A DNA stretch of 64,000 nucleotides from Lunularia cruciata (lineage: Eukaryota > Streptophyta > Marchantiopsida > Lunulariales > Lunulariaceae): positions 25,414,732 to 25,478,731 of the forward strand of contig OX419757.1 in assembly GCA_948567375.1 (NCBI GenBank). Reading direction: 5' to 3'. The notes beneath the pieces were generated by a model. The model saw only the letters and a program-made list of their open reading frames with translations, ran no database searches and was not told where the DNA came from. The translations under genes were made by a program, and so were the position numbers. This document shows, piece after piece, positions 20,314 to 29,752 of this stretch. Each line of letters opens with the position of its first letter. Position 1 is the first letter of the stretch.

Positions 20314-21153
20314 CTATGCAATAGCTGACAATTTCTTTCGAGTAATCACAGCTCTATTATCTCTCAAGAATGCAACAAAACCTGCTTGTTGAGCCTCCTT
20401 CACTTTTGCTAATTCTCCCTTCTTTGCTTGCCATTGGAGAGGTGTGAGATCAGGGTCCAACCAGATACGCCGCCCCTTTAGTATAGCTTTGTTCCCCATC
20501 ACTGCATTCCTTTGAGTTTCTGAGCCAAACCTCACCAAAATGCTTCTTGGTTGTGCACCTTGTTGTCCCAATCTATATGCTTGCAAAATCTGAGGATCAT
20601 GGACTCTCAAAGAATCAGCAATAAACTCACACACTATGGCCTTGGTGTTTTCCTTCTCAATCTCAGGCAAACCTGAAATCCTCAAGTTCTTCATTCTCAC
20701 CAATTGGTTCTCCTTCTCAACCTCATGCTCTTGCAAGTTAGAGATTTGAGCCACCTTCGTAGCTTCAGCATATGACTTCATCTTGACCTCTAATGTGTCA
20801 ACCATCTCTTGCAGCCCTCCATTTTGTGAAGCAATGTTGGTGGCTTGTGCTCCCAAGGAAGCAACCTTCTCAGTAGCATCCACCATACCCTTGGTGGAGT
20901 CTAACATCAAATTGCTACTCTTCTTGAGTTCTTGGATATCTACGGTGATCGAATTCAGAGATTCTTTCACAGTCAAGACATCAACTCTTACGGTTTGCAA
21001 ATCTGCCATAAGAGTGTTCATGCATTGAGACATGGGGGCAAAAAAGCTCTTGAGTTCCTTGTGGAAGTCATTTGCTTTTCTATACATTTCAGCAAGCTGT
21101 TGCTGTTTTGAAGCTATCTCAGCAATGTCTTGCATCATCTTGGAAGCTTCCAT
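20314..21153 (-). CDS. LINE ORF1 protein, copy C
   Basis: An open 279-residue ORF1 from the ATG at 21153 to the TAG at 20314-20316. It differs from copy B at only a few residues (for example D169N and Q272R). Coiled-coil N-terminus, RRM and C-terminal domain are as in copy B. The TAG is followed on the coding strand by CAATTC and the same-frame ORF2. It could still make an RNA-binding protein, but its own ORF2 is dead. Confidence 0.88.
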   Translation of the reverse strand: MEASKMMQDIAEIASKQQQLAEMYRKANDFHKELKSFFAPMSQCMNTLMADLQTVRVDVLTVKESLNSITVDIQELKKSSNLMLDSTKGMVDATEKVASLGAQATNIASQNGGLQEMVDTLEVKMKSYAEATKVAQISNLQEHEVEKENQLVRMKNLRISGLPEIEKENTKAIVCEFIADSLRVHDPQILQAYRLGQQGAQPRSILVRFGSETQRNAVMGNKAILKGRRIWLDPDLTPLQWQAKKGELAKVKEAQQAGFVAFLRDNRAVITRKKLSAIA

Positions 21154-22206
21154 TCTAAAATTTCTAACAGATACTATGAGAGTGTATCCTCTGGTTCACT
21201 CACACTCTGTGAACACCAATAGGTCTACACCAAAAATCAACTCCTTTGGACTTGTAAATCAAAAGTTATAAACTTTTGAATTTGAGTTTTTCCCACATGA
21301 AAATTTTGAAATCCTACAGATTTCGAAAATTCATAACCTTGGCTATAGTACTTTAAAATCTACAATAGATGACTCAATCAAAAGCTCTTGAGAAATTCTA
21401 TCCAATGAATGAAAAATGAAGTCATTTGAGCCAATAGACATGAAGTTATGGCCTCTAGAGTTCTCTATGGTAAACTTCTAAATCTCATTGAATCACAGAA
21501 TTCAAATGCTCATAACTGCAAGCACAAAGCTTCAAATTCTATGAAATGAATTTCAATCAATATCTCTTGACAAGATGCTTCTAATGAGTCCAAGATCACC
21601 TCATTTGAAGATGTGAGTCCAAAGTTCCAGCCTCTGAAAGTTGCAGATTTGAGCACCACCAACCGCACAAGAACAAAGATTGATGAATTTCAAAACTTCT
21701 TCCATAGAACTCCAACTGCAGCAACCAGGAAATCAAAAGAAAGCCCTCTCACAGCTGTTTCCAATGAGTCCAAGATTGAAAGATTTGGACATGGAACCAA
21801 AAAGTTACAAGGTGTTGAAAATTGAGCTCAAACCCTAAAATCTCCGAGAGATGGCAGAATTCGAATCTTCATAACTTTCTTTGTGTATGTGCTCTGCAAG
21901 CCAGTCTAGTATCAATCGAAAGAGCTTCCAAAGGCGCTTCCAATGCCACAAAAATCACTCCATTTGGACACCATATGATGAAGATTCGAACTCTCAAGTC
22001 TAGCTCCTGTGTCAGAAATTTCAATCACTCATAACGTTTCGCACAAAGCTCAGAATGACACAATCGTGGTGGCTATGGAAAGGTCTTGGCAAGGCGCTTC
22101 GAACGAGACGAAAACCGCAACGTTTGGACATGCATGTAGGGAGATATGGCTTCTCAAACTTTCGGGACTTGTCTCTTCTCAAACTTTCGCAACTTCTCGC
22201 AATTGG
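21154..22206 (-). promoter_or_regulatory. LINE 5' UTR of copy C (six-monomer form)
   Basis: About 1,050 bp without a long ORF on the coding strand, colinear with the 5' UTR of copy E and containing all six degenerate monomers. Several upstream ATGs are present. In LINEs such a region usually contains the internal promoter. No promoter element can be pointed to from sequence alone. Confidence 0.75.
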
Positions 22207-22895
22207 ACAGACCTAGAGTAGTGACTTACAGACCTAGAGTAGTGAACCGTGATGCAGATGGGTTGAGTAGAAACCCCCAGCCAGCAGGATCAGACCAAAG
22301 CATGTTAGGCATGGTGAGACAGATGAGGAGATGGTGCCAGGTTGGCATGCATCGGCCTTTCTGTGTACATTTGTAGAGGCTTTGGTGGTATCTCTCTCAG
22401 TGCATACAAGAGGAGTTATTGAGGTCACAGATCCAAAGAGTGAAGATATTGATACAGTTCAGCGAGACATTCATGATGATGTCTTAGTGATAGACTATCT
22501 TTGCATTGGTGTTGTGGGTGGCACATTTAGGGCCAAGGAGAGAGACCGTGTTCTTCAACAAGCCAAACGGTTCAGATTAGAGGGTAGACATCTTTTGCGT
22601 GTATGGGAGGATGGTAGAGTGCGAGTAGTACCAATTCCATCTCAGAGACCACAGTTGGTCCGTCATGCTTATGAGGAGCTAGGACATTTTGGAGTAAAAT
22701 GTACGTATAGCTTACTCCAGAGTCATTATTGGTGGCACGGTATGCAAACCGGGGTACAACAGTTTGTTGCCAGATGTGTGGTTTGTGACCAAGTTAGAGC
22801 ATCATTCAATGCTCCTACGCCATAGTTACACCCATACTTATCATGGGATTGGGTTACCGTTGGAATTTGGACTTCACCAAACCTTTACCATTGAC
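22207..22895 (+). pseudogene. Gypsy pol: RNase H C-terminus and integrase zinc-binding domain
   Basis: RDADGLSRNP (22246-22275) is the characteristic end of a gypsy RNase H. After a frameshift near 22325 the frame from 22331 gives the integrase HHCC domain: H in RHAYEELGHFG twice, then CVVC. A second frameshift near 22825 leads to WNLDFTKPLPLT, whose Asp (22870-22872) fits the first catalytic residue of integrase. A 7-residue tandem duplication (TYRPRVV region) lies at 22207-22245. It is not functional in this state. Confidence 0.82.
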
Positions 22896-22900
22896 TATGA

Positions 22901-23067
22901 ACAATGAACAATGAACAATGAAATATAAAGCCCGAAAGACCCAAAGAGTCAAAAGGCTGGAAACACAATACAAAACATATGAAATGTGAGCCTAGGCAAG
23001 GGCCTAGGGCATCGGACCAATTTGTAACAAATTGGTCCGATGTAAAGTAACTTCTGTCATGATGATG
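22901..23067 (-). mobile_element. LINE fragment G, about 160 bp of 3' end
   Basis: Three CAATGAA tail units, the 3' UTR and the last ORF2 codons with both hairpins. The LINE part ends at about 23061, then 6 bases of filler (ATGATG). TATGA is duplicated at 22896-22900 and 23068-23072. Removing the insert and one TATGA restores the integrase frame across PLPLT to MRHHWY. Confidence 0.88.
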
Positions 23068-23821
23068 TATGAGACATCATTGGTATGTTTTGGTGATGGT
23101 GGAGCACTTCTCCAAGTGGATTGAGTTGGTGGCACTTCTTGACAAGTCTAGTGAAGGGACAGCTTACTCGTTCCTGGATCAAGTTCTTAGTCATTTTGGT
23201 GCACCGGCTGAGGTTTTGACTGATCAAGGTATAGAGTTCTTGGGGGAGTTTCAAGTCTTGTGTGACAAGGCTTTGATTGATCACCGTACTACCTCTCGAG
23301 ATCACCCTGAGGCAGATGGCTTAGCAGAGATAGTGGTTCAGACGGTGAAGAGAGGATTGCAAAAGTATGGTTTGCAGAGAGGCCACTTGGGAGATTGGGA
23401 TCTCCAGTTACCTTGGTTGGCCATGGGTTATTGGTTCAGCCGGCAAGCCTCCTTAGCATCTTTCTCTCCATACTTTCTACTCTATGGACGAGATCCAGAT
23501 TTACCTGCAACCATTAGTCGAGATGCTACTGTAGTTTTGGACTTGGATGACCCCGATGTATGGATGAGCGCATGTTCTCAACAGGCAGAGATCTTTCAAA
23601 GAGTGATGCCAATGGCCTTTGAGAACTTGGCAATTGCTCAGCATAGAGATACTTTATGCTATGCTACCATTCGAGGAGGAGGTTGTAGACCCTCGATCCG
23701 TCAATTTCATCCAGGCGATTATGTATATCTACAACATACAGCACCGACAACACTCGATGTTTCTATAGGCGGCACTATCTTGAGAGTATGCGAGGTTTTG
23801 CCATCTAGAGTCCTTGTGTTA
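23068..23821 (+). pseudogene. Gypsy integrase catalytic core and C-terminal segment
   Basis: It continues the integrase after LINE G. The second catalytic Asp is in LTDQGIEF (23222-23224) and the Glu in HPEADGLAE (23327-23329), 34 residues apart. The first Asp lies upstream at 22870. Downstream GDYVYLQHTAP is the usual segment after the core. The frame is open here but shifts near 23821. As part of a broken pol it is a relic; it would have joined retroelement cDNA to host DNA. Confidence 0.85.
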
Positions 23822-23975
23822 TAGGAAATGATGGTGTTGTTTGGAAGGATCATGTGCACAATTGCGCACCATGCCACCTCCCAAACATTCATAGTATTAT
23901 GGACCCAAGCTAGGCACTTGTACGTGCAAGCTTGAGGTGTATGTTATGTGGCTCTTCTGGTGGAGCTGCTACTAT
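23822..23975 (+). pseudogene. Gypsy pol end with first half of a PHD finger
   Basis: In the frame after the shift one reads GNDGVVWKDH, a histidine and cysteine-rich stretch, a stop (23911-23913) and then CMLCGSSGGAAT, the first zinc-ligand pair of a PHD finger (23938-23949). LINE H interrupts it after TACTAT at 23970-23975. The second half stands at 30086-30190 in the right frame, after the duplicated TACTAT (30082-30087). Confidence 0.75.
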
Positions 23976-24520
23976 AAACAATGAACAATGAAATATAAAG
24001 CCTGAAAGACCCAAAGAGTCAAAAGGCTGGAAACACAATACAAAACACATGAAATGTGAGCCTAGGCAAGGGCCTAGGGCATCTGACCAATCTGTAACAA
24101 ATTGGTCCGATGTAAACTAACTTCTGTCATGTACTTCCCTAACGCTAAAGCTTCAACCTGTAAGAGAGTAGAGAAATCACAACAAATAATCTGATGTCTA
24201 ACTCTGATCAGCATGTAACTAGGGCAATCAATAAACACATGATGCTCATCCTCAACTTTGCTCATAATACACAATTTGCAAAGTCGCATGGAGGGCTCTA
24301 TCTGCTGCCAACGTCCTTGTTCTACTTCTAGTCTATGAGAACTAGTTCTATATTGAGCAATAACATGTCTAAGTGAAGTAGAAATCCTAGCCAAGAGATA
24401 ATCTTGCTCACAATACACCAACATAGGATTTACAAACTACTGATAGAACACCATCTTGGTACCGGGTTGCTGCCATAGGCAAAGTAAGAACTGCTCCTTG
24501 ATCACTTCTCGTAGTGCAAT

Positions 24521-25579
24521 GATTAGTGGAGTGGAGTGGAGTTTCGAAAGTTTGAGAGGAGACGAGTCCCGAAAGTTTGAGAAGCAATATCTCCCTACAT
24601 ACATGTCCAAACATTACGGTTTTGGTCTCGTTTGAAGCGCCTTGCCAAGACCTTTCCATAGCCACCAAGATTGTGTCATTCTGAGCTTTGAGCGGAACGT
24701 TATGAGTGATTGAAATTTCTGACACAAGAGCTAGACTTGAGAGTTCGAATCTTCATCATATGGTGTCCAAATGGAGTGATTTTTGTGGCATTAGAAGCGC
24801 CTTTGGAAGCTCTTTCGATTGATACTACGCTGGCTTGCAGAGCACATACACAGAGAAAGTTATGAAGATTCGAATTCTGCCATCTCTCGGAGATTTTAGG
24901 GTTTGAGCTCAATTTTCAACACCTTGTAACTTTTTGGTTCCATGTCCAAATCTTTCAATCTTGGACTCATTGGAAAGAGCTGTGAGAGGGTTTTCTTTTG
25001 AACTCCTGGTTGCTGAAGTTGGAGTTTTGTGGAAGAAGTTTCGAAATTCATCAATCTCTGTTCTTGTGCGGTTGGTGGTGCTCAAATCTGCAACTTTCAG
25101 AGGCTGGAACTTTGGACTCACATCTTCAAATGAGGTGATCTTCAACTCATTAGAAGCATCTTGTCAAGAGCTATTGATTGAAATTCATTTCATAGAATTT
25201 GAAGCTTTGTGCTTGCAGTTATCAGCATTTGAATTCTTTGATTCAATGAGGTTTAGAAGTTTCCATAGAGAACTCTAGAGGCCATAACTTCATGTCTATT
25301 GGCTCAAATGAGTTCATTTTTCATTCATTGGATAGAATTTCTCAAGAGCTTTTGATTGAGTCATCTATTGTAGATTTTAAAGTACTGTAGCCAAGGTTAT
25401 GAATTTTCGAAATCTGTAGGATTTCAAAATTTTCATGTAGGAAAAACTCAAATTCAAAAGTTTGTAACTTTTGATTTACAAGTCCAAAGGAGTTGATTTT
25501 TGGTGTAGAGCTATTGGTGTTCACAGAGTGTGAGTGAACCAGAGGATACATTCTCATAGTATCTGTTAGAAATTTTAGA
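24521..25579 (+). promoter_or_regulatory. LINE 5' UTR of copy E: six degenerate monomers
   Basis: After GGAGT pentamers the region consists of six related segments. Their core (TCCAAATGGAGTGATTTTTG-like, followed by CATTAGAAGC and CAAGAGCTTTTGATTGA-like strings) starts at 24606, 24766, 24945, 25135, 25313 and 25483, spaced 160, 179, 190, 178 and 170 bp. Many upstream ATGs occur. Promoter activity is inferred by analogy with monomer-type L1 promoters. Confidence 0.75.
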
Positions 25580-26419
25580 ATGGAAGCTTCCAAGATGATG
25601 CAAGACATTGCTGAGATAGCTTCAAAACAGCAACAGCTTGCTGAAATGTATAGAAAAGCAAATGACTTCCACAAGGAACTCAAGAGCTTTTTTGCCCCCA
25701 TGTCTCAATGCATGAACACTCTTATGGCAGATTTGCAAACCGTAAGAGTTGATGTCTTGACTGTGAAAGAATCTCTAAATTCGATCACCATAGATATCCA
25801 AGAACTCAAGAAGAGTAGCAATTTGATGTTAGACTCCACCAAGGGTATGGTGGATGCTACTGAGAAGGTTGCTTCCTTGGGAGCACAAGCCACCAACATT
25901 GCTTCACAAAATAGAGGGCTGCAAGAGATGGTTGACACATTAGAGGTCAAGATGAAGTCATATGCTGAAGCTACGAAGGTGGCTCAAATCTCTTACTTGC
26001 AAGAGCATGAGGTTGAGAAGGAGAACCAATTGGTGAGAATGAAGAACTTGAGGATTTCAGGTTTGCCTGAGATTGAGAAGGAAAACACCAAGGCCATAGT
26101 GTGTGAGTTTATTGCTGATTCTTTGAGAGTCCATGATCCTCAAATTTTGCAAGCATATAGATTGGGACAACAAGGTGCACAACCAAGAAGCATTTTGGTG
26201 AGGTTTGGCTCAGAAACTCAAAGGAATGCAGTGATGGGGAACAAAGCTATACTAAAGGGGCGGCATATCTGGTTGGACCCTGATCTCACACCTCTCCAAT
26301 GGCAAGCAAAGAAGGGAGAATTAGCAAAAGTGAAGGAGGCTCAACAAGCAGGTTTTGTTGCATTCTTGAGAGATAATAGAGCTGTAATTACTCAAAAGAA
26401 ATTGTCAACTATTGCATAG
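25580..26419 (+). CDS. LINE ORF1 protein, copy E
   Basis: 279 residues, ATG at 25580 in good context (A at -3, G at +4), end at TAG 26417-26419. N-terminal coiled-coil-like region to about residue 130, RRM from about 153 to 230 (NLRISGLPEIE, RSILVRFGS), C-terminal domain to 279. It differs from copy B at a few residues only (G112R, D169N, R229H, A277T). It should bind LINE RNA as L1 ORF1 proteins do. The frame continues past the amber stop into ORF2. Confidence 0.9.
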   Translation: MEASKMMQDIAEIASKQQQLAEMYRKANDFHKELKSFFAPMSQCMNTLMADLQTVRVDVLTVKESLNSITIDIQELKKSSNLMLDSTKGMVDATEKVASLGAQATNIASQNRGLQEMVDTLEVKMKSYAEATKVAQISYLQEHEVEKENQLVRMKNLRISGLPEIEKENTKAIVCEFIADSLRVHDPQILQAYRLGQQGAQPRSILVRFGSETQRNAVMGNKAILKGRHIWLDPDLTPLQWQAKKGELAKVKEAQQAGFVAFLRDNRAVITQKKLSTIA

Positions 26420-26425
26420 CAATTC
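26417..26425 (+). promoter_or_regulatory. Probable readthrough stop context, UAG-CAA-UUC
   Basis: Same nine bases as in copy B, joining the ORF1 and ORF2 frames. If read through, the product is a fusion of 1,357 residues (279 + 1 + 1,077). Confidence 0.6.
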
Positions 26426-29400
26426 CAGACCTTTAGAGTACTGTTTTGGAATGTTCATGGGCTCACACATACCAAGTACTCCAGCGCTAAGCCTTTGTGG
26501 GATGATGCTGATCTGATCAATCTTGTGGAGACATGGGAACATGAAGGAAACACCATTCAAGACATTGAAGGTTTCACTCTTGTTGGTTCAACCTGGAACA
26601 AGCGGAGACAACACAAAGGAAGGGGCTTTGGAGGTATTGCTACTTACGTCAGATTTGGCTTTGAGAAATCAGTCTCTTTGATAGGTCAAGATTCAAGTGG
26701 ACAATACCATTGGCTGAGGATTGGAGGAGTTGCCACACCTTGCTTCATTGCTGTTTGTTACTTTGCCCCGTTGACATCACCAATCTATTCAACAGGACTT
26801 CTCAACACCATGCAGCCTTTCCATTCCTTGACGAAGGATGTGTTAGAGTTTCAAAGTAAAGGTGCAGTCCTTGTTCTTGGTGATTTCAATGCTAGGATCC
26901 AAGCCTCTCAGATCCTTGACTTGAGCGACCTTGAGAATGATCCTTTCCACAGCTTGATAGACCATTCCAGTGCTTGGTCACGCTCTTCCAAAGATCCTAT
27001 GTCCAATTCCATGAGTGAGCACTTTTTGAGCTTTGGTGCCAATTGTAGCTTGAAGATCTTGAATGGCCTTTCTCAATTTCCAGAAACTTGTAAAAGCACA
27101 TGCTTTGCCTCAGGTGGATCAAGCACCATAGATTATATGCTCACTTCAGCTAATGATATCCATCTTGTCTCAGATTTTGCTGTTTTAGATCGTCAACCAG
27201 AATCAGACCATGCACCTCTATCTTGTACCATCCTTTTTCCTTGCCTCAATAGAACCACATTACCTATAGACCATGCTTTTAGAGGCAAACTTCGTCTAGA
27301 TTTTCACAAGAGAGACTTGTACCAACAAGCTATCCAAGAGAAATTGAGTTCTATGGAATGGAGTTCTGATTTTCAACAACGTAGTGATCAATTGATTGAA
27401 CTTCTTCAATCTACATCAACTTCTTTGTTTCCAAGAGGCTCCCACAGGAAGAGACTTGGTCTCCCTTGCAATAGATGGTATGATGCTGATTGCAAAATGG
27501 CAAGGATCAAAGCTATGGATAGATCTCTTGATCAGATTGCACAAAATCAAGCTTTTGTTTTATACAGAAAGTTGGTGAAGTGCAAAAAGCGGGCATTTCT
27601 AAGACTCAAAGGAGTTGAGTTGAGCACTGAATTGAGGAGCAATCCCAAGGCTTTCTGGAAGAAAGTAACCATCAGATCTCCATCTCCATCGCTGGACCTG
27701 AATGAGCTTTGTGACTATGTGAAGGATTTGTACTTTTTCCCAAATGCTCCAAGCATGGCACCTTGCCTTGGATCTGCTCTCACCATCTCTGAAGCTGATG
27801 TCAAGTACCAATTGAAGAAGTTGGCCAATGGTAAGGCTGAAGACCTTGATGGACTATGTGTTGAACTTCTAAAGTGGGGCGGTAGCCAACTGATTTCAAT
27901 ACTCACTTCTCATTTGAATGAGGCAATCAAGTGTGGCTTTTGGGATAGATGGTGCTTCAAGAAGGTAGTTCCTATTCACAAGTCTGGCCAAAGAGATGTT
28001 GTCACCAATTACCGTACCATACTTGTTGGTAGTGTCTTTGCCAAGTTGTATGGTCGAATTTTGGAGTCAAGGTTGAGCACTTGGGCTGAAAAGCACAAAA
28101 TTCGAGCTAAGTGCCAAGCTGGTTTCAGATTAGGCTTTAGTACTTTGGACCACCTATTGGTACTTCATGTTTTGTGGTGCAAATCCAAGGGGGTTGGGAG
28201 AGCTCTCTATGTTGCCTTTATTGATTTCAGGAAGGCCTTTGATAAGGTGCTCAGGAAATCTCTAAGTGAGAGACTCATTGAAGTGGGTGTTTCAGCTGAT
28301 CTGATTGGTGCTATCTCTAGACTCTATGAGAAAGTGATTGTGAAACTTTCATCTTTGAGCTCTCAAGATGTCCTTAGCACAATGGGTGTGATCCAAGGCT
28401 GCTCTCTGTCTCCAACTCTGTTCGGAATCTTCATCGATGATCTAGAGAGTCTACTCATGGAAGCTGGAGCTACAGGTGTACAGGTTGGCTCTTTGATGAT
28501 ACATGCACTCCTTTATGCAGATGATGTAGTGCTTCTCTCCACAAATCCACAGAGTTTACAGAAGCTGTTGGATTCTCTACTTTGCTTTTGCAATCAAACA
28601 AAGATGGAGGTGAACCTTGACAAGTCCAAGGTCATTGTGGTGGGTTCTAAAGGTGTCACACCTTTCTTTTTTGATGGACAGCAATTGGAGCAGGTTTCTT
28701 CTTATAAGTACTTGGGCCTTGAGTTTTCTCATGACTATAGTTGGTCTACTTGTGTGAAGATGAGAATCAATGCAGGCTTTAGAGCTTTGTATTCACTCAT
28801 GAACCGCAGTAGACTTGCTCACCTCACCACATGGGAGTTGAAGAAGGTGTTGTTCAGATCTCTTGTGCAGCCGGTGGTTCTCTATGGTGCTCAGATTTGG
28901 GGTCCAGGTACTAAGAAGACATGGTGGCAAAAGGTGGAGAAAGTTCAGAAATTGTTTTTGTGTGATGAACTTGGGGTGAGGACTCAAACTCCCTATGTAT
29001 TCCTGCTTGCTGAAACAGGATTTTTACCTCTTGAGGCTGAAGCTTTGTTTTTAGCTATCACATATGCCACTAAGGTGAGGTCCATGGAGCATGAGAGACT
29101 TCCCTACCAAGCTTTTTGTGCCACTCTATCAATCGGTTGGTATACAGATCTGATTGCATGGGCCACAAAGTGGAATGTTTCTGAGCGACATTGGAGATTG
29201 GAGCCTATTGCACTTCGAGAGGTGATCAAGGAGCAGTTTTTACTTCCCTTATGGCAGCAACCCGGTACCAAGATGGTGTTCTATCAGCAGTTTGTAAATC
29301 CTATGTTGGTGTATTGTGAGCAAGATTATCTCTTGGCTAGGATTTCTACTTCATTTAGACATGTTATCGCTCAATATAGAACTAATTCTCATAGACTAGA

Positions 29401-29653
29401 AGTAGAACAAGGACGTTGGCAGCAGATAGAGCACTCCATGCGACTTTGCAAATTGTGTATTATGAGCAAAGTTGAGGATGAGCATCATGTGTTTGTTGAT
29501 TGCCCTTGTTACATGCAGATTAGAGTTAGACATCAGATTACTTGCAGTGACTTCTCAACACTCTTACAGGTTGAAGCTTTAGCATTAGGGAAGTACATGA
29601 CAGAAGTTACTTTACATCGGACCAATTTGTTACAAATTGGTCCAATGCCCTAG
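26420..29653 (+). CDS. LINE ORF2 polyprotein, copy E (APE endonuclease - RT - zinc finger)
   Basis: 1,077 open codons after the amber stop. APE motifs: N11, E37, D155, N157, SDH at 262-264. RT: D602 in FIDFRKAFD, YADD at 699-702, QGCSLSP before it. The C-terminal C-C-H-C motif is at 1010-1028. Two substitutions not seen in other copies stand out: P508W (CC to TG at 27941-27942, before the RT core) and R943P. They may reduce activity. There is no AUG before residue 131, so readthrough from ORF1 is the likely expression route. The TTG at 26495 would start after catalytic N11. It is probably the best candidate in the window for an autonomous element, with B. Confidence 0.92.
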   Translation, partial: QFQTFRVLFWNVHGLTHTKYSSAKPLWDDADLINLVETWEHEGNTIQDIEGFTLVGSTWNKRRQHKGRGFGGIATYVRFGFEKSVSLIGQDSSGQYHWLRIGGVATPCFIAVCYFAPLTSPIYSTGLLNTMQPFHSLTKDVLEFQSKGAVLVLGDFNARIQASQILDLSDLENDPFHSLIDHSSAWSRSSKDPMSNSMSEHFLSFGANCSLKILNGLSQFPETCKSTCFASGGSSTIDYMLTSANDIHLVSDFAVLDRQPESDHAPLSCTILFPCLNRTTLPIDHAFRGKLRLDFHKRDLYQQAIQEKLSSMEWSSDFQQRSDQLIELLQSTSTSLFPRGSHRKRLGLPCNRWYDADCKMARIKAMDRSLDQIAQNQAFVLYRKLVKCKKRAFLRLKGVELSTELRSNPKAFWKKVTIRSPSPSLDLNELCDYVKDLYFFPNAPSMAPCLGSALTISEADVKYQLKKLANGKAEDLDGLCVELLKWGGSQLISILTSHLNEAIKCGFWDRWCFKKVVPIHKSGQRDVVTNYRTILVGSVFAKLYGRILESRLSTWAEKHKIRAKCQAGFRLGFSTLDHLLVLHVLWCKSKGVGRALYVAFIDFRKAFDKVLRKSLSERLIEVGVSADLIGAISRLYEKVIVKLSSLSSQDVLSTMGVIQGCSLSPTLFGIFIDDLESLLMEAGATGVQVGSLMIHALLYADDVVLLSTNPQSLQKLLDSLLCFCNQTKMEVNLDKSKVIVVGSKGVTPFFFDGQQLEQVSSYKYLGLEFSHDYSWSTCVKMRINAGFRALYSLMNRSRLAHLTTWELKKVLFRSLVQPVVLYGAQIWGPGTKKTWWQKVEKVQKLFLCDELGVRTQTPYVFLLAETGFLPLEAEALFLAITYATKVRSMEHERLPYQAFCATLSIGWYTDLIAWATKWNVSERHWRLEPIALREVIKEQFLLPLWQQPGTKMVFYQQFVNPMLVYCEQDYLLARISTSFRHVIAQYRTNSHRLEVEQGRWQQIEHSMRLCKLCIMSKVEDEHHVFVDCPCYMQIRVRHQITCSDFSTLLQVEALALGKYMTEVTLHRTNLLQIGPMP

Positions 29654-29752
29654 GCCCTTGCCTATGCTCACATTTCATGTGTTTTGTATTGTGTTTCTAG
29701 CCTTTTGACTCTTTGGGTCTTTCGGGCTTTATATTTCATTGTTTCATTGTTT
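29654..29752 (+). other. LINE 3' UTR and TTTCATTG tail, copy E
   Basis: A short 3' UTR ending GGGCTTTATA, then TTTCATTG units running into the target CAAT. No poly(A) and no AATAAA. Confidence 0.75.

Larger units (their letters stand above)
16972..22206 (-). mobile_element. LINE copy C, near full length, ORF2 broken
   Basis: The tail (CAATGAAA repeats) starts at 16972, inside ORF2 of copy D. Then come the 3' UTR, ORF2, ORF1 and a long 5' UTR ending near 22206 next to gypsy sequence. Left flank (copy D) and right flank (gypsy) do not match, so the insertion site has been rearranged since, or the copy was joined by recombination. Its 5' end after TTTCG differs from B and E (no GGAGT pentamers). 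Confidence 0.92.
22207..23975 (+). mobile_element. Ty3/gypsy pol fragment (RNase H end, integrase, start of PHD finger)
   Basis: The order of domains (RNase H end with RDADGLSRNP, HHCC zinc domain, integrase core, GDYVYL segment, PHD finger) is that of a Ty3/gypsy pol. It is broken by frameshifts, a stop at 23911, LINE G (22901-23067) and LINE H (from 23976). Its 3' continuation is found after H at 30082, which proves the order of events. No 5' LTR, gag or RT remains; copy C lies directly to the left. Confidence 0.85.
24521..29752 (+). mobile_element. LINE copy E, complete, 5.23 kb, both ORFs intact
   Basis: It is inserted in LINE H with a 4-bp duplication CAAT (24517-24520 and 29753-29756). 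It has a full 5' UTR starting GATTAGTGGAGTGG, ORF1, the amber junction, ORF2, a 3' UTR and about two TTTCATTG units. It is the reference copy of the family in this window. In the 3' region the hairpin arms have one or two changes (GGTCCAATG; GCCTATG). Confidence 0.94.

Noticed and set aside
23069-23130. Loss of the first catalytic Asp of integrase (VMVEHFSKW has Glu)
   Set aside because: That position is not the catalytic one; the first catalytic Asp is upstream in WNLDFTKP (22870-22872) and is present.
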